DNA from: an uncultured Collinsella sp.
Lineage (GTDB): Bacteria > Actinomycetota > Coriobacteriia > Coriobacteriales > Coriobacteriaceae
Length of the DNA stretch: 10,873 bases
NCBI GenBank assembly: GCA_900542165.1
Contig: UQMM01000044.1
Location: forward strand, 1-10,873
Direction: 5' to 3'
In this document: positions 6,303 through 10,873 of the stretch, one piece after another
How the letters are laid out: each line of letters starts with the position of its first letter
How positions within the stretch are numbered: position 1 is the first letter of the stretch
Translations under genes and position numbers: made by a program
The notes under the pieces: model-generated
What the model saw: only the letters and a program-made list of their open reading frames with translations
The model's database searches: none
Told to the model about the DNA's origin: nothing

Positions 6303-6355
6303 GATAGACAAAAGAACCCGTCTATCATAACACTCGCCTTCATAGCCACGGCTAT
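6303..6355 (-). promoter_or_regulatory. Candidate promoter/operator region of the flavodiiron gene
   Basis: Upstream of fprA are two short inverted repeats. GATAGAC (6303-6309) pairs with GTCTATC (6320-6326) just before the ribosome binding site. ATAGCC (6342-6347) pairs with GGCTAT (6350-6355) further up. Read on the minus strand, TATGAT overlaps the first repeat and could be a -10 box; no clear -35 is seen. A repressor site over the promoter is possible. Neither repeat resembles the gal-region motif. Confidence 0.3.
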
Positions 6356-6415
6356 CCGTCAGCATCCTTATCGATTGGAATTTAGGCGGAATATACCACC
6401 GTTTACCTGCGCAAA

Positions 6416-7447
6416 CTATGAGCGCGGTATCGCCGTGCTATGTCGAATAATGAGCTGGCCGGGAATACGAATGGCAACGGTTTTGCCCGCCGTACCCGCC
6501 TCGGGAACCGCATGCTCAAACACCTCGCGCCCACGTTGATGCAAGTCGAATCGAACGGTCGTAAGCTCGTTATGCGCGACAAAATCATCGAGCGAGTCAT
6601 CGACGCCCACCACGCTCACGTCCTCAGGCACGCGCAGACCGCTATCACGCAGCGCGGCAATCGTGCCATTTGCCATCTGGTCGTTTGCCGCATAGATCGC
6701 CGTCATGGTGCGATCGTGCTCGGCCAGATATCTGCCGGCCTCGTAGCCGCTGTTGGCAGACCAGTCGCCCTCGAGCGGCTCTGCCGGCTTGATGTGTTTA
6801 CGCTCGAGCGCATCCTGCCAACCGGCGCGACGAAATTGCTCGTCGACCGAGAACGACGGGCCGCCAATATAGCGAATTTGCTCGTGCCCCAGCTCAAACA
6901 GGTGATCCATAAGCAAGAGCGAGCAGCCGTAATGGTCGGAATCGACCGTGGTCACGCGCGGATGCGCGTACATGGTAACGATGACCGTGCCAATGCCCGG
7001 CAGTGGATCAAACGTCTCAAAATCGGGCGCCATGCGACTCATGCCGATGATGATGCCATCCACCGGCAATGCGGCCATACGACGCGTGGCCTCGGCAAGC
7101 GAAAACTCCTCGGTCTTGGACATCTCGACCAGCGTGATGGCGCAATTACGCTCGCGAGCAGCGCTGGCGATGCCGTCGATCATTGAGAGGTTGCCAAACT
7201 TGGTGACATCGTTGATGCACAGGCCGACCGAATGGTAACGGCCGTCGCGCAGCGAGCGACCGGCATAACTCGGGCGAAAGCCGAGCTCTTGCATAGCGGC
7301 CTGCACGCGCTGGCGCGTCTGCTCGTTAACGTTGGGCAAGCCGTTGGCGACGCGCGAAACCGTCTGCTGCGAAACGCCAGCAGCGCGGGCGACGTCGGCC
7401 ATGGAAACCGGACGCGTGCCTGTATCGTTGGACGGGCGCCTTGCCAC
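6416..7447 (-). CDS. LacI-family transcriptional regulator, probable regulator of galKT
   Basis: A 343-residue LacI/GalR-type repressor. The N-terminal helix-turn-helix is clear: SMADVARAAGVSQQTVSRV (15-33), followed by the hinge-side NGLPNVNEQTRQRVQAAM and LGFRPS (55-60). Residues ~72-330 form the periplasmic-binding-protein-like sugar domain, with VDGIIIGMS, AIYAANDQMANG and VPEDVSVVGVDDS as typical landmarks. Length is normal. The start is GTG 7447-7445, with a GAAGGTGA-type ribosome binding site upstream; the next in-frame ATG would cut into the helix-turn-helix. The gene is divergent from galK, and the shared intergenic region carries three copies of one motif that is a good operator candidate. 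I therefore infer control of galKT and of itself, with galactose or a derivative as likely effector. The effector residues were not assessed. Confidence 0.93.
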   Translation of the reverse strand: MARRPSNDTGTRPVSMADVARAAGVSQQTVSRVANGLPNVNEQTRQRVQAAMQELGFRPSYAGRSLRDGRYHSVGLCINDVTKFGNLSMIDGIASAARERNCAITLVEMSKTEEFSLAEATRRMAALPVDGIIIGMSRMAPDFETFDPLPGIGTVIVTMYAHPRVTTVDSDHYGCSLLLMDHLFELGHEQIRYIGGPSFSVDEQFRRAGWQDALERKHIKPAEPLEGDWSANSGYEAGRYLAEHDRTMTAIYAANDQMANGTIAALRDSGLRVPEDVSVVGVDDSLDDFVAHNELTTVRFDLHQRGREVFEHAVPEAGTAGKTVAIRIPGQLIIRHSTAIPRS

Positions 7448-7540
7448 AGGATCACCTTCACCCTTGCGAGATCTGAATAGCGTGAATGCCGGCCCGGGCA
7501 GAAATACATCCCGCGCCGAGGCCCGCTATCGTCGGACGCA

Positions 7541-7553
7541 TGTTAACGTACTC
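7541..7553 (+). promoter_or_regulatory. Candidate operator copy 1 (partial)
   Basis: TGTTAACGTACTC matches the first 13 bases of the full 18-base motif found near galK, then diverges. It lies nearest the LacI-family gene, about 187 bases from the equivalent position of copy 3, a distance that would suit looping. Confidence 0.5.
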
Positions 7554-7659
7554 TACTTTTTCTATCTGCATCTCTTCTGCTTTATAAGTCCATACGGCAG
7601 TACCGTTCACGGCTGAATTTCTACCGATTACCAGATTCTCAAAAAGTGACAAGCGATGT

Positions 7660-7677
7660 GTTATGAGTACGTTAACA
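7660..7677 (-). promoter_or_regulatory. Candidate operator copy 2
   Basis: GTTATGAGTACGTTAACA is the exact reverse complement of copy 3 over 18 bases. Identity over this length in opposite orientation is unlikely by chance in an otherwise unique intergenic region. The centre carries a CG step, as in LacI-family operators, but each copy is only partly symmetric in itself. Confidence 0.6.
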
Positions 7678-7727
7678 TAGCCTGTAACGTGCGGTATCGT
7701 GAACATTTGGTTCATGCCGCTTCAAGT

Positions 7728-7745
7728 TGTTAACGTACTCATAAC
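7728..7745 (+). promoter_or_regulatory. Candidate operator copy 3, close to galK
   Basis: TGTTAACGTACTCATAAC lies 41 bases before the galK start and about 68 bases centre to centre from copy 2. Binding here would cover the likely galK promoter or early leader, as expected for repression. Confidence 0.6.
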
Positions 7746-7785
7746 GACGCAAAACTCCCCCGTGCGCGCCAAGGAAAGGACTCCC

Positions 7786-8991
7786 ATGACCACCCCCGAC
7801 GAAAAGACACTCGCCACGCTCACCAAGCTGTTCGAGGAGGAGTTTGGCCCCATCGGCGACCGCCAGGTGCTCTATGTGCACGCGCCCGGCCGTTCCGAGA
7901 TCAGTGGCAACCACACCGACCACGAGGGCGGCCACGTCATCGCCGGCTCGCTCGATGTCGCCGTTGACGGCATTGCCGTAGCGACCGACACCAACAAGGT
8001 TCGCGTCGCCGATGAGGGCTACCCTACCTTTGAGATCACACTCGATACGCTAGATGTTCAGGAGTCCGAGAAGGGCACGTCCGCAAGCCTCGTCCGCGGT
8101 ATGGCCCACGAGATCGCAGCACTTGGTGTTGAGCCCAAGGGCTTCGACTTCGCCTTTACCTGCTCCGTCCCTTCGGGCGGCGGCCTATCCAGCTCCGCCG
8201 CCGTCGAGGCCGCGTACGGTCGTGCCATGGAAACCCTCTGGGGTGCGCCCGTCATCGAGCCCGTCGCGCTCGCCCAGATGAGCCAGCGCACCGAGAACAA
8301 CTATTACGGCAAGCCCTGCGGTCTTATGGATCAGGCAGCCGTGTGTCTGGGCGGCCTTGCCTACATGGACTTTGAGGATCAGGCCCAGCCTAAGACCCAG
8401 AAGCTCGAACTTAACTTTGAGGATCACGGCTACGCGCTCGTGCTCGTTAAGGTCGGTGCCGACCACGTGGCCGCCACCGACGACTACGCCGCCGTTCCGC
8501 GCGAGATGCAGGACGTCGCCGCCGAGTTTGGCAAGGCACGTCTATGCGAGGTAAACGTTGCCGACTTTGATGCCAAGCTCCCCGAGCTGCGCGCCAAGCT
8601 GGGTGACCGCGCCTGCCTGCGCGCCGTTCACTACTGGTACGAGAACGGCCTGGTCGACAAGCGCTGGGCGGCCCTGAACGCCGGCGACATCGACCAGTTC
8701 CTGGTCCTGACGCGCAAGTCCGGCGCCAGCTCTGCCATGTACCTGCAGAATGTCGTCGCCAAGCTGGGCTCCGAGCAGCCCTCAATGTATGCCCTGGCAC
8801 TGGCCGAGCACGTGCTCGACGGCCGCGGTGCCGTTCGTATTCACGGTGGCGGCTTTGGTGGCACCATCCAGGCCTTCGTGCCGCTCGAGCTCGTCAACAC
8901 CTTTATCACCAAGATGAACAGCTGGCTGGGCGAAGGCTCTGCCCGCCACTACGCAATTACTGACAAGGGGGCTTACGCGGCATGGCTGTAA
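7786..8991 (+). CDS. galK: Galactokinase
   Basis: A 401-residue cytoplasmic GHMP-family kinase that phosphorylates galactose with ATP to galactose-1-phosphate, the first committed Leloir step. Landmarks in order: the N-terminal galactokinase signature GRSEISGNHTDHEGG (35-49, with R36 and D45), the ATP loop PSGGGLSSSA (129-138), the catalytic-base motif GLMDQ (D182), and the C-terminal GGGFGGT (354-360). The signature has N42 where classical enzymes such as E. coli GalK have Glu (GEHTDY). I recall the same change in galactokinase-like proteins of clostridia, so it looks like a subgroup feature and not damage. ATG 7786 is chosen because AAGGAAAGGA lies just upstream; the longer frame from 7699 would overlap the operator-like repeats. 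It overlaps galT by 10 bases and is divergent from the LacI-family regulator. Confidence 0.95.
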   Translation: MTTPDEKTLATLTKLFEEEFGPIGDRQVLYVHAPGRSEISGNHTDHEGGHVIAGSLDVAVDGIAVATDTNKVRVADEGYPTFEITLDTLDVQESEKGTSASLVRGMAHEIAALGVEPKGFDFAFTCSVPSGGGLSSSAAVEAAYGRAMETLWGAPVIEPVALAQMSQRTENNYYGKPCGLMDQAAVCLGGLAYMDFEDQAQPKTQKLELNFEDHGYALVLVKVGADHVAATDDYAAVPREMQDVAAEFGKARLCEVNVADFDAKLPELRAKLGDRACLRAVHYWYENGLVDKRWAALNAGDIDQFLVLTRKSGASSAMYLQNVVAKLGSEQPSMYALALAEHVLDGRGAVRIHGGGFGGTIQAFVPLELVNTFITKMNSWLGEGSARHYAITDKGAYAAWL

Positions 8992-10613
8992 TGACCGACG
9001 TACGCGAGGCTGCGCAGGGCCTTATCGAATATGCCATCCACCGATCGATGATCGGACAGGACGACCGCATCTGGGCCTACAACACCATTCTGGAGTGCAT
9101 CGGCACTACGGGTCCCGCGCTCGACATGACCTGGGCGCTGCAGAACGAGAAGCTCTCGCTCTTGCACCCTGATACGCTCCCCGATTTTGACCTGGAGGGC
9201 ACGCTTGCCGCGCTTTCCGAGGCCGCCGTTGCCAACGGTGCCGCCGAGGACACGGCATCGGGCCGCGACCGCATCGCCATGCGCATCATGGGCGTACTGA
9301 TGCCGAGGCCTTCGGTTGTAAACGAGGAGTTCAACGGACGCATGGGCGTCAACGAGCCCCGCGCCGCGACCGACTGGTTCTACGGCCTGTGCTGCGACGC
9401 CGGCTACGTGCGCCGTGCCGCCATCGCGCGCAACATCAAATGGAGCACCCCCACCAACTGGGGCGACCTGGAAATCACCATCAACCTGTCAAAGCCCGAA
9501 AAGGACCCGCACGATATCGCCGCGGCAGGTGCAGCCAAGAACTTGGGCGAGAAGTATCCCGCCTGCCAGCTCTGCATCGAGAACGAGGGCTACCCCGGAC
9601 GCTCCGCCGCAGCCGACGGCGGTGCTCATCCCGCTCGACAGAACCTGCGCATTATCCCCATTCAGCTTAATGGTGAGCGCTGGGGCTTCCAGTACAGCCC
9701 GTACGCGTACTTTAACGAGCACTGCATTGCTATGAGCTCCGAGCACCGCCCGATGCACGTCGACCGTAAGGGACTGACCTGCCTGCTCGATTTTGTGGAC
9801 CTGTTCCCGCACTACTTCATCGGCTCCAACGCCGACCTGCCCATCGTGGGCGGCTCGATCTTGTCGCACGACCACTTCCAGGGCGGAGCGCACGAGTTCC
9901 CCATGATGCATGCCGCCGAGGTCTCGCAGTTTAGCGTGCCCGGCTTTGACCAAGTCAGCGGTACCGTGCTGCAGTGGCCGCTCTCGGTGCTGCGCCTTCG
10001 CTCGCACGACCGCACCCAGCTGCTCGACGCTGCCGAGAAGATTATCCTCGCCTGGCGGGAGTGGACCGATGCGTCCGTGGGCGTCATCGCACACACGGCT
10101 GACGGTGTGGCCCACAACACCGTGACGCCCGTCATTCGCCGCGTCGACTCCCGCGGCAACGCCGGCGGCGAGATCTACGAGGCCTACCTGGCGCTTCGCT
10201 GCAACATCACGGCCGACGAGCATCCGCTGGGCGTATTCCACCCGCATGCCGAGTACCACCACATTAAGAAGGAAAACATCGGCCTGATCGAGGTCATGGG
10301 CCTGGCCATTTTGCCGCCGCGCCTGGTTCCCGAGCTCGGCGCTGTCCGTGAGCATCTGCTGGCGGCCAAGGCCGATGCCAGCTACGATCTCGCCGGCGCG
10401 CTCGAGGGCGACGACCTTTGCCGCAGCCACGCCGCATGGGCCGAGGACGTCTTTGCCCGCCGTGCCAACGAGCTTACGGCCGACAACGCCATCGACATCC
10501 TGCACGAGGAGGTCGGCGTGGTGTTTGGTCACGTGCTCGACAACGCCGGCGTCTTTAAGTGGGACGAGGCAGGACGCGCCGCCCAGCAGCGCTTTATCGA
10601 CTCGCTGCAATGA
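8982..10613 (+). CDS. galT: UTP/UDP-glucose--hexose-1-phosphate uridylyltransferase (GalT class II)
   Basis: A 543-residue enzyme that swaps the uridylyl group between UDP-glucose and galactose-1-phosphate, giving UDP-galactose and glucose-1-phosphate. It belongs to the Gram-positive class II GalT family, not the shorter E. coli-type. The active-site HxHxQ appears as HDHFQ (296-300) in GGSILSHDHFQGG; H298 is the expected uridylylated histidine. A CQLCIENEGYPGR stretch (195-207) and a C-terminal domain with FHPHAEYHHIKKENIG (419-434) and LPPRL are also typical. It is somewhat longer than the roughly 490-515 residues I recall for the family. ATG 8982 is used because AAGGGGG lies 10 bases upstream; ATG 8991, overlapping the galK stop, is an alternative. 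Overlap with galK indicates one transcript and translational coupling. A terminator follows. Confidence 0.95.
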   Translation: MAVMTDVREAAQGLIEYAIHRSMIGQDDRIWAYNTILECIGTTGPALDMTWALQNEKLSLLHPDTLPDFDLEGTLAALSEAAVANGAAEDTASGRDRIAMRIMGVLMPRPSVVNEEFNGRMGVNEPRAATDWFYGLCCDAGYVRRAAIARNIKWSTPTNWGDLEITINLSKPEKDPHDIAAAGAAKNLGEKYPACQLCIENEGYPGRSAAADGGAHPARQNLRIIPIQLNGERWGFQYSPYAYFNEHCIAMSSEHRPMHVDRKGLTCLLDFVDLFPHYFIGSNADLPIVGGSILSHDHFQGGAHEFPMMHAAEVSQFSVPGFDQVSGTVLQWPLSVLRLRSHDRTQLLDAAEKIILAWREWTDASVGVIAHTADGVAHNTVTPVIRRVDSRGNAGGEIYEAYLALRCNITADEHPLGVFHPHAEYHHIKKENIGLIEVMGLAILPPRLVPELGAVREHLLAAKADASYDLAGALEGDDLCRSHAAWAEDVFARRANELTADNAIDILHEEVGVVFGHVLDNAGVFKWDEAGRAAQQRFIDSLQ

Positions 10614-10641
10614 TCCCTTGGGGACAGAGGAAAACGGATCA
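10611..10641. repeat. GGGGAC-type palindromic repeat at the galT stop
   Basis: TGATCC (10611-10616) and GGATCA (10636-10641) bracket a core holding TTGGGGAC (10618-10625). The left end includes the galT stop codon. The same TTGGGGAC core recurs in the larger palindrome at 10725-10782, so the two may be members of one REP-like family. Confidence 0.4.
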
Positions 10642-10656
10642 CTTCGTCTTCAAGAC

Positions 10657-10697
10657 AACGGCGCCCGCCGGCAACATCGCCGACGGGCGCCGTTTTT
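10657..10697 (+). terminator. Rho-independent terminator of galKT
   Basis: A 16-base GC-rich stem pairs 10657-10672 (AACGGCGCCCGCCGGC) with 10679-10694, with one mismatch and a 6-base loop AACATC. It is followed by a run of T's to 10697. Position 44 bases after the galT stop fits an operon end. Confidence 0.9.
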
Positions 10698-10724
10698 GAG
10701 TGTTCGGTGTCGCGACTCCTAAGT

Positions 10725-10782
10725 GTAGTCATTGGGGACGTTCTTAAACGACTAGTTATTAAAGAACGTCCCCAATGACTAC
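10725..10782. repeat. REP-like palindrome with 21-base perfect arms
   Basis: 10725-10745 is the exact reverse complement of 10762-10782, around a 16-base loop containing ACTAGT. Each arm carries the CATTGGGGACGTTCTT word. Outside the arms a GTCGC (10709-10713 region) and its complement GCGAC (10786-10790 region) may extend the pairing imperfectly. I recall GGGGACGT-type palindromes next to REP-associated (Y1/RAYT) transposases in other bacteria, but no such gene is in the window. There is no T run, so it is not an ordinary terminator. Confidence 0.75.
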
Positions 10783-10873
10783 TTGCGACCAAGGCAACGC
10801 CGATATTTTGGCAACGACAGCGAAAACGCCCCTAAGCGAGCAAGGTGACGTGAAAGAGGAGGGCATTGACCTT
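10783..10873 (+). other. Leader-like end of window with a ribosome-binding-site-like sequence
   Basis: No gene is complete here. AGAGGAGG at 10855-10862 is a strong ribosome-binding-site match. The only in-window candidate start, TTG 10866, is too close to it, so a gene probably starts just beyond the right edge on the plus strand. Confidence 0.35.

Larger units (their letters stand above)
7448..7785. promoter_or_regulatory. Divergent lacI-type/galK regulatory region
   Basis: This 338-base gap has no convincing gene. It holds three copies of a TGTTAACGTACTC motif and must contain both promoters. On the minus strand TTGTCA (7651-7646) followed 16 bases later by TAATCG is a weak candidate promoter for the LacI-family gene. 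For galK a weak TTGGTT (7708-7713)/TAACGT (7731-7736) pair at 17 bases would put the -10 inside the third motif copy. AAGGAAAGGA (7771-7780) is the galK ribosome binding site. Confidence 0.6.

Noticed and set aside
6440..7186. 248-residue plus-strand frame opposite the LacI-family gene
   Set aside because: Mirror of a clear helix-turn-helix regulator; composition is Arg/His rich and unlike a real protein.
7541..7745. CRISPR array
   Set aside because: Only three short copies, in mixed orientation and with uneven spacing; operator sites fit far better.
9489..10610. 373-residue minus-strand frame opposite galT
   Set aside because: A shadow of strong codon bias; galT motifs, overlap with galK and the downstream terminator all support the plus strand.

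Overview
The window looks like a chromosomal segment of a high-GC Gram-positive gut bacterium. Collinsella or a close relative (Coriobacteriia) is my best guess, from codon use, gene content and intergenic style; I ran no search. Most of it is GC-rich (75% in one galK line I counted, 8161-8220). The first ~800 bases are AT-rich (37-40% in two lines counted) and look foreign.

Layout. 1-807: two minus-strand genes of foreign character, one cut by the window edge (perhaps sigma-factor-like) and one unrecognised and probably 5'-truncated. About 780-1094: a junction back to host-like DNA, with a possible 3' gene remnant and a small ORF. 1120-2738: an AraC-family regulator with a cupin-type sensor domain, then a HAD phosphatase, both plus strand. 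2739-3068: an intergenic stretch with a striking 151-base element bounded by 37-base perfect inverted repeats, plus a decayed relative just upstream. 3069-3926 (minus): class II fructose/tagatose-bisphosphate aldolase. 4262-5065 (plus): a divergent DeoR-family regulator, closed by a strong bidirectional terminator. 5126-6286 (minus): a flavodiiron protein (O2/NO reductase). 6416-7447 (minus): a LacI-family regulator. 7786-10613 (plus): galK and galT, overlapping by 10 bases. 10614-10873: terminator and GGGGAC-type palindromic repeats, with a ribosome-binding-site-like sequence at the edge.

How it works together. galK and galT give two Leloir steps: galactose to galactose-1-phosphate, then uridylyl transfer. 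galE is not in the window. The divergent LacI protein is the obvious candidate regulator: three copies of a TGTTAACGTACTC motif, two of them identical over 18 bases in opposite orientation, lie between it and galK. Likewise the DeoR protein probably controls the divergent aldolase. The flavodiiron protein fits an anaerobe that must remove oxygen or nitric oxide. I found no RNA genes, CRISPR arrays or complete transposase genes. The least explained structures are the 37-base inverted-repeat element, the repeated GTTAAC-type sites, the REP-like palindromes after galT and the foreign block at the left edge.
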